A DNA stretch of 64,000 nt from an uncultured Alistipes sp. (GCA_944321765.1 CALUMQ010000001.1:1-64000); one strand, 5' to 3'; positions 27,433 through 36,462 are shown, numbered from the stretch's first letter. Program-made: numbers and translations. Notes: generated by a model not told the origin, from the sequence alone.

Positions 27433-29127
27433 TCAGTAGTTGCGGATGCAGATGATGCGGGCAGCGATGTTTCCGTCGGAACCATAGAAGACGATGGAAC
27501 CCTTGTCTCCGGTCGCACCCTGAGCCCAGTCCTCTCCGGACATGCCGATGACACACTTTCCGTCATCGACCATTCCCGATGTGACATCGTAGAATACGAG
27601 CCAGTTGTTGCCGTAGGGCATGGTCATGACCATGGAGTATTCTCCAGCGATATCCAGCTGCAGGGATCCTTCGCTCATGGAGGAGTTGTTGTAGGTCAGC
27701 CGATAGAGCTTTGCGCCCATTTCGATCTCCCCGGCATTGGCGGCCACATCCTCGTCGGTGTTGGGATCCACGTTGGTCAGGTCCTCGAACTTGAAGTAGT
27801 TCAGCATCTCGTACATGTTGTTGCCCGATCCCGAGGAGATCGAGAAACCGCTGTCGCCACCCGACTCGCCGCCGGCCTGCTCGATCGTTGCAAGGATGTA
27901 GGGCTTGTACTCCTCCTTGAAATCTTTGCCGGTGTTGTCGAAGAGATCGGTGTCGGGATTCGAGATCTGGTCAGCCATGCTCTTGGGCAGGACGAGCAGC
28001 GTCGCCGTGCGGGGCGTGGCATTGGGGGTTACCTGAATGGTGTAGGTGTGCGTCTGGAATACGCCGCCATTCTCATCCCAGGAGTCGGTTACGGTCACCC
28101 AGCCGGTCATCTCGGGCGAAGCGTAGTAGTACGTGCCGTCGGATACGGCGACATAGAACTTGACGCCGGCGGTGCTGGAGATCTCACCCGTGCAGTCGTA
28201 ATCCTCGATCACTGTACCGTTCATGTCGACATAGTTTCCATCGGCGTTGAACGAATAGGTGGTTCCGAAGTCGTTCGAGCGGATGATGTCGCGGAAGGCG
28301 GGCATCGTGACGCAGTACTTGTTGTGCGCGTTGTTGCCCGGATCCTGGGTCTTGTCGTCGAGGCTGGCATCATAGAAGTCGATCACGCCGACGGCTCCGT
28401 CGATGTTCTCTTCGGTGAACTCGCCGTTGACGGTGATCTGGTAGGCGCCGTCCTCACCCTCGACGGGCGTCGAGGTGACAGAGAGCCATTCGGGGGTGGA
28501 GGCGAGCCAGTTGAAATTGCTCGTGCTCTTGAAGACATACATGAATCCACCGACACGCACGGGCCATTTCAGCTCGACGGCTCCTTCCGGAGCATCCTCG
28601 AGCGCCAGTGAGGTCTCCGAGCCGGTATATTTGGCCAGTGCGGAGCCGCTATAGGTGTAGGGGATGATGAAGTCATCGTCCGAGGCGCTGTAGTCCGAAG
28701 CGAAGAGGTCGAATTCGCGGGCGGTCGTCAGACGGGTAATCTTGGCGATGACCCTGGTTTCGCCGCCCATGGTGAGCGACACTTCGCAGACGGGTGCGAG
28801 GTCGAACGAGGTCTGATCCGAGGTCTCGACGGTGATGGTCACCGGCGAGGTGCTGGCTTTTCCTGAGATGGAGGTGGTTGTAATTTCTCCGTCGCGGAGT
28901 TTGAACCAGCGGGCCGTTTCGGCATCGGTAGGTATGCTGACCGTCCAGTCGAGGTTGGGGGTGAAGGATACCTCACACGTGGTCTCGCCGGCCGGGATGT
29001 TTAAGGTAGCGGCTTCCGGGAAGACGGGAGTGGGTTGGGGCTCATTCTCGTCCGTCGAGCATGAGGTCGACAACGCCACTACGCCTGCCAACAGAACCGA
29101 AGTCCAGTGTTGAATCATTCTTTTCAT
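27433..29127 (-). CDS. BACON-like/DUF5003-type surface lipoprotein
   Basis: 564 aa, lipobox STSC (Cys23). It is beta-rich: an N-terminal BACON-like unit (about 38-125, AARWF and ITTTSISGKASTSPVTITVET) and a middle region with repeats of similar type, ending SDGNIAARIICIRNY. It resembles the DUF5003-type proteins encoded in SusCD loci, but I am unsure of the exact family. The ATG at 29127 starts the signal peptide; the longer frame upstream has no support. It is flanked by a 16-bp inverted repeat pair and followed by a terminator. Confidence 0.7.
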   Translation of the reverse strand: MKRMIQHWTSVLLAGVVALSTSCSTDENEPQPTPVFPEAATLNIPAGETTCEVSFTPNLDWTVSIPTDAETARWFKLRDGEITTTSISGKASTSPVTITVETSDQTSFDLAPVCEVSLTMGGETRVIAKITRLTTAREFDLFASDYSASDDDFIIPYTYSGSALAKYTGSETSLALEDAPEGAVELKWPVRVGGFMYVFKSTSNFNWLASTPEWLSVTSTPVEGEDGAYQITVNGEFTEENIDGAVGVIDFYDASLDDKTQDPGNNAHNKYCVTMPAFRDIIRSNDFGTTYSFNADGNYVDMNGTVIEDYDCTGEISSTAGVKFYVAVSDGTYYYASPEMTGWVTVTDSWDENGGVFQTHTYTIQVTPNATPRTATLLVLPKSMADQISNPDTDLFDNTGKDFKEEYKPYILATIEQAGGESGGDSGFSISSGSGNNMYEMLNYFKFEDLTNVDPNTDEDVAANAGEIEMGAKLYRLTYNNSSMSEGSLQLDIAGEYSMVMTMPYGNNWLVFYDVTSGMVDDGKCVIGMSGEDWAQGATGDKGSIVFYGSDGNIAARIICIRNY

Positions 29128-29147
29128 AAGGCATTGCTTTTGGTTGT

Positions 29148-29163
29148 AACTATAATTAAAGAG
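29148..29163. repeat. right copy of the 16-bp inverted repeat pair
   Basis: AACTATAATTAAAGAG on the plus strand, the exact complement of 27351-27366. Together they bracket one gene and its terminator (about 1.8 kb). Confidence 0.6.
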
Positions 29164-29191
29164 AATGGGGATTATCATCTCGCAATACAGG

Positions 29192-30142
29192 CTATTCCGG
29201 ACGTTGCGGGATTCTCGGTCCCGACATATTCTCTTCCTCCTTGAGGCGAATGGCCTCTTCCAGCGACACCCATTCCAGAATGTTATAGTAGTCACCAACG
29301 GTCCCGACCATCGTCCCCATATTCTTGAGGTATACGTAGAGCCACAGGGTTACGTAACGCTGGCAGGTGTTGTAATAGGAATTGTTGTAGGGGCTGACGG
29401 TTCCGAGGATCTTGTCATCGGCGTTGATCTGCCCGAAGACGGTCTGTTCGTCGCTCAGCATCTGGTCCTCGTCCATCTCGATGAGAGGTTCGGCGGGGTC
29501 GTCGGTGTTGAATCGCATGGTCACGTCGTATCCGTCGTAAAGGAAATCATGCAGGATGATGGTGTTGGGCTCCGTGGGGTGCTTTTCGGTGAGGATCAAG
29601 CGCTGGTAGCTGGTATCCAGGGCGCTGGGGTAGTCGTAAAGCAGCAGGGAGGTGACCACGCACCATCCGGTGAATGTTTCGGGATCGAACGGACAACCCT
29701 TGTAGAGTACGACCTTCGTCTGGTCGAAGTCGGCGTAGATGTTGTTCCACTTGAGCTGTTCGGGCATCACCAGCTTGAGGATGAATCCCAGGGAGTCGGT
29801 ATCCTGGATGTGGTCGTAGTTTCCGGCCACCTCGACATTGGCGGTACGTTCTCCGGCCTTGATGGTGATGGTGTTCGAGCGCAGCCGATAGTGATACCCT
29901 TCGATGGCGGTGCTGCCCTGGTCAATCACCTCGACGCCGATCGTGCGATCGTAGTCGCAGGCCGTGGTCGAAGTGATGGGGACGGTGAAATATTCTTCAT
30001 CCTGGAAGACCAGATTTGTCGACAGCGTATCGGCGAACATGATGTATTCGGCGTCGGAGTAGGTTTTGCCCTCCGAGTTACAACCTGTCGCAAGGATTCC
30101 GGCGGCGCCGGCTGCGAGCAGAAATGCAGTAATTCGTCTCAT
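29192..30142 (-). CDS. DUF4843/DUF4984-type lipoprotein
   Basis: 316 aa, lipobox ILATGC (Cys21). The N-terminal half, with FADTLSTNLVFQDEEYFTVPITST and TIKAGERTANVEV, fits the Calx-beta-like DUF4843 type, and the C-terminal half resembles DUF4984. It is typically encoded just after SusD and thought to be a surface accessory protein of the import complex. It starts 27 bases after the SusD stop. The ligand is unknown. Confidence 0.7.
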   Translation of the reverse strand: MRRITAFLLAAGAAGILATGCNSEGKTYSDAEYIMFADTLSTNLVFQDEEYFTVPITSTTACDYDRTIGVEVIDQGSTAIEGYHYRLRSNTITIKAGERTANVEVAGNYDHIQDTDSLGFILKLVMPEQLKWNNIYADFDQTKVVLYKGCPFDPETFTGWCVVTSLLLYDYPSALDTSYQRLILTEKHPTEPNTIILHDFLYDGYDVTMRFNTDDPAEPLIEMDEDQMLSDEQTVFGQINADDKILGTVSPYNNSYYNTCQRYVTLWLYVYLKNMGTMVGTVGDYYNILEWVSLEEAIRLKEEENMSGPRIPQRPE

Positions 30143-30169
30143 GGTTCGTATCTGTTTGTCTGAAAATCG

Positions 30170-31687
30170 TTAGTTGTTGCTTTCGTTGGGCTTGATCTGC
30201 GAACCGGGAGCCTCGAGTTCGTGGCGCGGGATGGGCCAAACGAAGCGCGGGTCGTCGGCCTCGATCTTGAGCGAGCTGCCCTCGGGGAGCGAGCACGACT
30301 GAGGCTTGCGTTCGAATCCCATGTGCCAGCGCTTGAGGTCGTTGAGGCGGAAGCCCTCCATGTAGAGTTCGCGCACGCGCTCTTCGGAGATGGTCTGGAG
30401 CCAGTTGCCGGCGCTGACGGTGATGGTTCCGGCGCCTCCCGAGAAGCGTTTTGCGCGCAGTGTGGAGAGATCCTTGCCGGCCGCCGTGTAGTTGGGCGTG
30501 GGAAGGTTGCAGTAAGCCTCGGCACGGATCAGATACTGCTCGGCCAGGCGGAAGAGTTTGGGCATCGACACCATGAAGATGTTTGCCGAGGAGACGAAGG
30601 TCCTGTTTCCGAAGTATTTGATCAGCAGGGGCCACGTCAGTCCGTTGGCATATCCCGTCGTATACTGGTAGAAGTAGGCGTCGTAGCGCAGGTCGTTGTC
30701 CGTGTAGGCATCGAGCACCCACTGCGCGGGGACATAGTCGGGATAGGTGTACGTGTAGTCACGGTTCACGTTGAGGAATACCTGCCCGAGAGCACCGCCG
30801 TAGGAGGTTGTGGTGAACCCGATCTTCCAGATGATCTCGAAGCTCGAGTCGTAGTTCCACATGTAGGTGAGGTAGGTATCCGTCGAGGAGTAGTTGACCG
30901 TTCCGTCGGCGAGCTGGAAGACATCGTTGTCGATGACCTTCGAGGCGTAGTCGATGGCGGTCTGCCAGTCCTGCATGTAGAGCGCCACGCGGGCGTGCAG
31001 AGCCTGTGCTGCGGCAGCCGTAGCGTAGATCGTGTTGTACTGGTCGTCGTCGTTGTCGAGCAACTCCTCGGCCTTTTTCAGATCGTCGAGGACGAACTGG
31101 TAGGAGTCCTTGAGCGATGCGCGGACCATGGGCTCGGGTTCGGAGTATTTCGAGCGCAGCACGACGCCGAGTTCATTTTCGGCCGTTGCGGGGTCGTAGG
31201 CCTTGCAGAAGCACTCGATGAGTTTCGAGTAGCAGAGTGCACGGATCGTGTAGACCTCTCCGGAGTAGGAGTCGAGGTAGTTGACATTGTCGGCGTTGGT
31301 CTCCTGGGCTTTCACCGCGTCGACGCGCTCGAGGAAGAAGTTGCACCGGCTGATGATGGTGTAGAGTCCGGCGTATACGGATTCCACATCGCTGTCGGTG
31401 GAGAGGATGTTCCACTGCCAGATGCTTCCATAGACATTCGAGAAGTTCTCGACGGCATATGCCAGGTCGGCCTGGAGATCAGGCATGACGGTCAGGGAAC
31501 CGCTGAAGAGCGAGCTGCTCATCAGACCGGCGTAGATACCCGTTACGACCTGTTCGGCGTCGTTGAAGGTCTGCATGGCCTCGTTCTCGGGGATGGACGA
31601 TCCGGGGATCTTGTCGAGGCACGAGGAGGTTCCCGACATCAGCAGCAGGGCTGCGAGATAGAGTTTGATATTTCGTAACATATTCAT
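30170..31687 (-). CDS. SusD/RagB-like substrate-binding lipoprotein
   Basis: 505 aa, lipobox GTSSC (Cys23). It has the helical TPR-like SusD fold with typical landmarks: AEQVVTGIYAGL near the N-terminus, a central LHARVALYMQDW TPR segment, and C-terminal AEQYLIRAEAYCN and ERVRELYMEGFRLNDLKRW. It caps the SusC barrel at the cell surface and binds the ligand. It starts nine bases after the SusC stop. Confidence 0.95.
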   Translation of the reverse strand: MNMLRNIKLYLAALLLMSGTSSCLDKIPGSSIPENEAMQTFNDAEQVVTGIYAGLMSSSLFSGSLTVMPDLQADLAYAVENFSNVYGSIWQWNILSTDSDVESVYAGLYTIISRCNFFLERVDAVKAQETNADNVNYLDSYSGEVYTIRALCYSKLIECFCKAYDPATAENELGVVLRSKYSEPEPMVRASLKDSYQFVLDDLKKAEELLDNDDDQYNTIYATAAAAQALHARVALYMQDWQTAIDYASKVIDNDVFQLADGTVNYSSTDTYLTYMWNYDSSFEIIWKIGFTTTSYGGALGQVFLNVNRDYTYTYPDYVPAQWVLDAYTDNDLRYDAYFYQYTTGYANGLTWPLLIKYFGNRTFVSSANIFMVSMPKLFRLAEQYLIRAEAYCNLPTPNYTAAGKDLSTLRAKRFSGGAGTITVSAGNWLQTISEERVRELYMEGFRLNDLKRWHMGFERKPQSCSLPEGSSLKIEADDPRFVWPIPRHELEAPGSQIKPNESNN

Positions 31688-31696
31688 GGGCTACTG

Positions 31697-34642
31697 TTAG
31701 AACATAAGGTCGAGACCGAACGTAAATTGCCGCGACATGGGGTACTGTGCCTGGTACATGTTGCCGACGCCTTCGGGATCGAGGCCCGAGAATTTGGTAA
31801 ATGTCAGCAGGTTCTGTGCCTGGGCGTAAATCTTGAGGCCGCCGATGAACCGGGTTTTCCTGAGCAGTTCCTCGGGGAATGTATAGCTTAACATGACGTT
31901 TTTGAGTCGCAGGAACGAGGCATCCTCGAGCAGCCGGTCGTCGAATTCGGTGTAGACGCCGTGACGGGGGATGTCGGTGATGTCACCGGGCTTTTTCCAG
32001 CGGTTGAGCAGTTTGCGCGACTGGTTGTAGGTGCTGTATCGGCCGTTGGACTCGTCGAAGTACCGGTCGTTGTTGATCATCCACCGGTCGGCAACCCAGG
32101 AGAACTGAGCCGAGAGGGCGATGCCCTTCCAGGAGAGGTTGGTTCCGAAACCGCCGATCCAGGGGGCGTTCATGCTCTTTCCGACGAGGACCTTGTCTTC
32201 GTCGCGCATTTCGTTGGTGAGCTCGCCGTTCTTGGTGTACCACAGGGCGTCGCCGTTGGCGGGGTTGACACCTGCGAAGCGGTTGATGTAGAACTCGCCC
32301 GAGTCGTGTCCGACGACGAGTTTCATCGAGGTCTGCGACATCTCGTACTCCTGAACGCCGTTGTAGAGCTCAACGATCTTGTTCTTGTTGTAGGAGACGT
32401 TGGCATTGAGCGACCACATGAAGTTTTTGGTGGCGATGACGGTTCCCGAGAGGTTGATCTCGGCACCCCGGTTGACCATGACGCCGATGTTGTCCCAGCA
32501 GGCGCCGTATCCCTTGTTCGCGTAGGACTCGGGCACGAGCATGAGCATGTCCGACGTACGCTTGTTGTAGAACTCGAGGTCTACGTTCAGACGGTTCCAG
32601 AACCCGAGGTGGAAGGCGAGGTTCGAAGTCCAGAGCTTCTCCCATCCGAGGTCGTCGCTTCCGGGCTGGCTGGGAGCGATACCGGCGTCGCCATAGTAGT
32701 TGAGTCCTCCGCTTATCAGTGCGAGGTGCTCGTAGTTGGGAATCGAGGAGTTACCCGAGGTTCCGGAGCTTACGGCGATCTGGGCATTCGTCAGCCAGCG
32801 GCGGGCGCCCTCCATGAAACGCTCGTCGCGGAGGTTCCACATGAAGCTCAGGGACCAGAATCCGGCCCAGCGGCGGTTGGCACCGAAGCGCGACGAGGCG
32901 TCGGCGCGCAGCGAGAAGTCGGCGTAATAGCGGTTGTCGTAGTTGTACTCTCCGCGGCCGAAGAACGAGAGATAGGCGTAATCGTCATCGGTTGTGTCGC
33001 TCCACGACGAAACGCGCGTACCGTTGGAGATGGTGACGAGTTTGTCATTGTTCTGGCCCTCGGCGAGCAACGAGAATCCTTCGTAGTGGTAGTCGACGCC
33101 CTCCTGACCTACCAGGAAGTTGAACGAGTGCTTGCCGTTGACGCGGAACTGATAGTTTGCCGTGTTGGTCACCGAGAGGGTCAGACCGTCGGTGGACATG
33201 CGCTGCGCGCTACCTTCACCGAGGTTGGGGGTGTAGCTCGGCGTGGAGCTTCCGAACCCGGTCATGTGCGAATAGTCGACGTTGAACTGCGATTTGATCG
33301 TGAGCCCCTCGACGGGAGCGGCCTCAGCGAAGATGCTCGAGACGATCTTGTATTTCTTGTATTCACGGCGGTTGTTGGCGAGCCACTCAAGAGGGTTCTG
33401 CCCGTCGCCCTTCCACGAACCGTCGTTGATCGAAGCGAGCGAACCGTCGGGTTTGTAGGGATTCCAGTAGGGGAGCATGAAGCGAGCGGCCGAGATCGGG
33501 GTTACGAGGGTGTACTCGCCCTCGTCGGCCTGCTCGATGCCCTGATAGTTGAGCATGGTGTTGGTACCGAGCTTGAGCCACTTGGCGGCGCGCTGTTCGA
33601 TGTTCGCACGGATGGAGTAGCGGTCGAAGTTCGAGCCTACGGCAATACCTTCCTGGCTGTAGTATCCGCCCGACACGTAATAATTGGTCTTCTCGGTAGC
33701 TCCCGATACGGAGATTTCGTAATTCTGGAGCATGGCGGCGTTGTTGTAGACCTCGTCGAGCCAGCAGATATCGGTTTTGCTCAGCAGGTTGTAATCCTTG
33801 CCGGTGGTGAGTCCGATCTCCTTTTCATACTGGATGCGCTCGGCGGTGTTCATCAGGTCCCAGTTGCCCTTTGCCAGCTGGGAGAATCCGAGCTGCATGC
33901 GATAGGTGATGTTGGGTTTGGAGTCCAGCTGTCCGCGCTTGGTGGTGATGACCACGACGCCGTTGGCAGCCCGGGCGCCGTAGATCGAGGTCGACGACGC
34001 ATCCTTGAGCACCGAGATGGACTCGATGTCGGCGGGATTGATGGCGTTGAAGTCGGCGCTGGAGATGGGGATACCGTCGAGAATGAAGAGGGGCGAGGTT
34101 CCGGAGTTGATGGAGTTCGTACCGCGGATGCTGAGCGTTGCGGCAACGCTCGGTTCACCCGAACTGGAGAGCACGGTCAAACCGGGGACCTGACCCTGGA
34201 GGGCCTGGTCGAATGCAGCCGTAGGGGTGCTTTCGATCTTTTCGGCCTTGACGGTCGAGACGGATCCGGCGATGGTACCCTTCTTGCGCACACCGTATGC
34301 GATGACCACCACGTCGTCGAGCGCCTGAGCTTCGGTCTGAAGTTCGACGTTGTGTGTTACGCTTTTGGCGCCTTCGGGCACGGTGAACTCAGCGACCTGA
34401 TACCCGATGTAGTGGTAGGATAAGACGGTTCCGGGAGCGACGGATATCGAGTATGATCCGTCGGCGAGCGAGCTGACGCCGCTTGTAGAGCCGGAAATAA
34501 CATGGACACCAATGAGAGGTTGTTTATCCTCTGCAGAGGTGACGATTCCGCTGACCGTAACGGTTCCCCCCCCCTGAGCGAGGGCGGGTAATGAACCCAG
34601 AAGGAAAGCGAATTTCAAGAGTAGAAATTTGGTTTTTTGCAT
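31697..34642 (-). CDS. SusC/RagA-type TonB-linked outer-membrane protein
   Basis: 981 aa. Signal peptide MQKTKF...LPALAQ, then GGG encoded inside a C9/G9 tract, a carboxypeptidase-regulatory-like domain (about 30-110), a TonB-box-like region (DDVVVIAYG), a plug with SIRGTNSINSGTSPLFILDGIPIS and KDASSTSIYGARAANGVVVITTK, and a barrel ending GLDLMF with terminal Phe. It imports ligands with the adjacent SusD. The ATG at 34642 starts the signal peptide; an upstream in-frame start at 34696 has no support. No glycosidase accompanies it, so a glycan substrate is not indicated. Confidence 0.95.
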   Translation of the reverse strand: MQKTKFLLLKFAFLLGSLPALAQGGGTVTVSGIVTSAEDKQPLIGVHVISGSTSGVSSLADGSYSISVAPGTVLSYHYIGYQVAEFTVPEGAKSVTHNVELQTEAQALDDVVVIAYGVRKKGTIAGSVSTVKAEKIESTPTAAFDQALQGQVPGLTVLSSSGEPSVAATLSIRGTNSINSGTSPLFILDGIPISSADFNAINPADIESISVLKDASSTSIYGARAANGVVVITTKRGQLDSKPNITYRMQLGFSQLAKGNWDLMNTAERIQYEKEIGLTTGKDYNLLSKTDICWLDEVYNNAAMLQNYEISVSGATEKTNYYVSGGYYSQEGIAVGSNFDRYSIRANIEQRAAKWLKLGTNTMLNYQGIEQADEGEYTLVTPISAARFMLPYWNPYKPDGSLASINDGSWKGDGQNPLEWLANNRREYKKYKIVSSIFAEAAPVEGLTIKSQFNVDYSHMTGFGSSTPSYTPNLGEGSAQRMSTDGLTLSVTNTANYQFRVNGKHSFNFLVGQEGVDYHYEGFSLLAEGQNNDKLVTISNGTRVSSWSDTTDDDYAYLSFFGRGEYNYDNRYYADFSLRADASSRFGANRRWAGFWSLSFMWNLRDERFMEGARRWLTNAQIAVSSGTSGNSSIPNYEHLALISGGLNYYGDAGIAPSQPGSDDLGWEKLWTSNLAFHLGFWNRLNVDLEFYNKRTSDMLMLVPESYANKGYGACWDNIGVMVNRGAEINLSGTVIATKNFMWSLNANVSYNKNKIVELYNGVQEYEMSQTSMKLVVGHDSGEFYINRFAGVNPANGDALWYTKNGELTNEMRDEDKVLVGKSMNAPWIGGFGTNLSWKGIALSAQFSWVADRWMINNDRYFDESNGRYSTYNQSRKLLNRWKKPGDITDIPRHGVYTEFDDRLLEDASFLRLKNVMLSYTFPEELLRKTRFIGGLKIYAQAQNLLTFTKFSGLDPEGVGNMYQAQYPMSRQFTFGLDLMF
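34566..34574. repeat. 9-base C (coding-strand G9) tract in susC-like gene
   Basis: On the coding strand it encodes Gly-Gly-Gly just after signal peptide LALAQ. With nine bases the frame is intact; eight or ten would truncate the protein. Confidence 0.9.
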
Positions 34643-34799
34643 GGTGAAATTACTTTCTGACGCTGCAAAAAAAGGTAATATATGTGATTTAAACAAATGC
34701 GTAACCCGAACGAAATGTAAGCCTAAAGAAGTAAGAAAAGGCTGGAGTTGCGTTTTTTAAATTATTTAATATTGTGTTTTACAGTTGTTTGTATTAAAA

Positions 34800-34816
34800 T
34801 TACGGATTGTAATCAT
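34800..34816. repeat. 17-bp direct repeat, copy 1 (operator-like)
   Basis: TTACGGATTGTAATCAT, identical to 35114-35130. It contains the GATT-GT-AATC dyad. It lies between the putative promoter and the SusC start. Confidence 0.6.
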
Positions 34817-34924
34817 GAGACGTAAAAAAAAGTAAAAAAAGTTTTTTCAAGTGGTCTGTTTTGGATATGATTTGTTTTTAAATCTTTCTTGTTCCATCCC
34901 TTCGGCGCTTTCGGAAATGGAGAG

Positions 34925-34932
34925 CAAAAGTA
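34925..34932 (-). promoter_or_regulatory. candidate promoter -7 box TACTTTTG for the SusCD operon
   Basis: Matches TAnnTTTG but no clear TTTG is seen at -33; such operons often depend on ECF sigma factors. It would give a leader of roughly 275-280 bases. Confidence 0.4.
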
Positions 34933-35113
34933 CCCGAAAAAAAGAAAAAAAATATGATGAAATTTCTGAAAAAAGGTGTTATATGCCTCTTAAAGAGCTA
35001 TTTTTACTTTCAACGTCATATGTTCGAGAGGTCCCGAAGAGTTCTGTTTTCGGACTCTCGCGAAACCTCTCGGTGAGGTAAATATCGATTAGATATATTC
35101 GGGGTTTCGAAAG

Positions 35114-35130
35114 TTACGGATTGTAATCAT
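35114..35130. repeat. 17-bp direct repeat, copy 2
   Basis: Exact second copy of 34800-34816, 314 bases away and upstream of the candidate promoter. Confidence 0.6.
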
Positions 35131-35240
35131 TTCGCCTCCCTGGAGTGTCAATATGAAAAAATCCAATATAATCTTGTAAGAAGCGGGATTCAGAACATCC
35201 TCCGGACCGGTCCGACATCCCCGACCGTTTCACTCTGTTT

Positions 35241-35831
35241 CTACCTGAGAAGCCCCGCTTCGTAGTAGACCACGATCTGTTCGATGATCCGGTCTTCGCC
35301 CATCCTGTCGTACTCCGCCTTGAGGTCCTGACCGAAGATTTTCGACACTCCCTGCCAGAATCCGGCGATGAATCCTCCGCGGAACTCCCGGAGCACTTCG
35401 TAGGCCGTATATTGGGTTTCGCGGTCGATAAGTTTGAGCAGCACCTTTCCCTGTGTTCGGGTCATACGCTTCAACACGGGAGTGTATTCGGCCTTTATTT
35501 CGTCGTATACCTTCCGGATATACTCCTTTTGGGCCTTTTTATCGGGTATCGAGGCGAGATCCGCCTCCATCGTGCGCAGTTTGTCGCGGGCGATCCGGGC
35601 AATGGGGTAGACCTTGATGACGGCGTCGACCAGTCGGCGGTAGCGGCGCAGGTCAACGGGGCGGCTGAATACGTAGACCGGGAGGATGTGCACGAGCGGT
35701 ATGGAGTCTCCCTTATCGACAGTCCACTCCTGCAACATGAACCCACGGCCTCCCTGGGCTCTGGCTTCGGATGCCGGGGCAAGACACGCCGCTGCGAGCA
35801 GCAGCAGGGGGATCAATCGCAGCAATCGCAT
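35241..35831 (-). CDS. DUF4294 exported protein
   Basis: 196 aa with a signal peptide (LIPLLLLAAACLAPASEARA, about 1-25). The mature part shows DUF4294 features: HILPVYVFSRP, RRYRRLVDAVIKVYPIARIA and KAEYTPVLKRMTRTQGKVLLKLIDRET. The family is widespread in Bacteroidota and its function is unknown. I place the start at 35831, where the signal begins. It is divergent from the thioesterase gene. Confidence 0.8.
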   Translation of the reverse strand: MRLLRLIPLLLLAAACLAPASEARAQGGRGFMLQEWTVDKGDSIPLVHILPVYVFSRPVDLRRYRRLVDAVIKVYPIARIARDKLRTMEADLASIPDKKAQKEYIRKVYDEIKAEYTPVLKRMTRTQGKVLLKLIDRETQYTAYEVLREFRGGFIAGFWQGVSKIFGQDLKAEYDRMGEDRIIEQIVVYYEAGLLR

Positions 35832-35915
35832 GTGCAAATGTACGTTTTCTTGACGAGAGGGGGTCAATTTCGCAGCGTTTTTTTACGGGATGCAGACCTC
35901 TTTCGTGAAAAAGCG

Positions 35916-35923
35916 TATCTTTG
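35916..35923 (+). promoter_or_regulatory. promoter -7 box TATCTTTG for the thioesterase
   Basis: Consensus box 71 bases upstream of the ATG at 35995. Confidence 0.6.
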
Positions 35924-35994
35924 CACTCCGACGAGGAGCTTTCACTCAGCGAAGCTTCGCCGGTATGTGGACAATAATCTAAAGGAGAAAAAGA

Positions 35995-36369
35995 ATGCTT
36001 GAAAAAGGACTTTCGGCCCGAAGCGACACAACGGTTTCGGAGCAGAATACGGCCGCCACGATGGGATCGGGCGATTTGCCGGTGTTTGCCACCCCGGCCA
36101 TGGTGGCGCTGATGGAGCATGCCGCCATGACGGCCGTGGCGGCCCATCTTCCCGAGGGCTCGACGACGGTCGGTGCCGAGATGAACGTTACCCATATCAA
36201 ACCATCGGCGCTTGGTGCGGCGATCTCCGCTACTGCGGTGCTAACTGCCGTCGAGGGTCGCAAACTGACCTTCAACGTCGGCGCGCGGGATGCCGAGGGG
36301 GTGATTGGCGAGGGCGTGCACATCCGCTATGTTGTCGACCGGGAACGATTCATGGCCAAACTCCGTTAG
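35995..36369 (+). CDS. hotdog-fold thioesterase (FlK-like)
   Basis: 124 aa, a single hotdog domain. Motifs include FATPAMVALMEHAA, followed by GSTTVGAEMNVTHIKPSALG and a C-terminal strand region. This resembles the fluoroacetyl-CoA-thioesterase-like family of acyl-CoA hydrolases; the natural acyl substrate is unknown. An unusually clear Shine-Dalgarno (AAAGGAG) precedes the ATG. It has its own promoter and a shared terminator with nhaD. Confidence 0.83.
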   Translation: MLEKGLSARSDTTVSEQNTAATMGSGDLPVFATPAMVALMEHAAMTAVAAHLPEGSTTVGAEMNVTHIKPSALGAAISATAVLTAVEGRKLTFNVGARDAEGVIGEGVHIRYVVDRERFMAKLR

Positions 36370-36400
36370 GAAACGCCTCCCGACAACAGGAAGGGATGCA

Positions 36401-36441
36401 ATAAGAGGGGCGGTGCAAAAGTCTTGCGCCGCCCCTCTTAT
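36401..36441. terminator. bidirectional terminator between thioesterase and nhaD
   Basis: ATAAGAGGGGCGG and complement around a 15-base loop, flanked by convergent genes on both sides. Confidence 0.75.
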
Positions 36442-36462
36442 CGTGAGTCGGGAATTTGCGCT

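Larger units (their letters stand above)
34643..35240. other. 598-base AT-rich regulatory region upstream of SusC
   Basis: No supportable gene. It holds a candidate minus-strand promoter box (34925-34932), two copies of a 17-bp repeat (34800, 35114), a hairpin-like segment about 35027-35056, and a 12-bp palindrome CGGACCGGTCCG (35203-35214) near the end of the DUF4294 gene. Confidence 0.5.

Noticed and set aside
31961-34423. 820-codon plus-strand open frame antisense to the SusC gene
   Set aside because: It lies wholly inside SusC on the opposite strand; SusC has signal peptide, plug and barrel motifs, while the antisense frame has no recognisable domain. GC-rich codons often leave the opposite frame open.
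34851-35081. 76-codon plus-strand frame upstream of SusC
   Set aside because: AT-rich low-complexity translation, overlaps the candidate promoter, no homology recognised.
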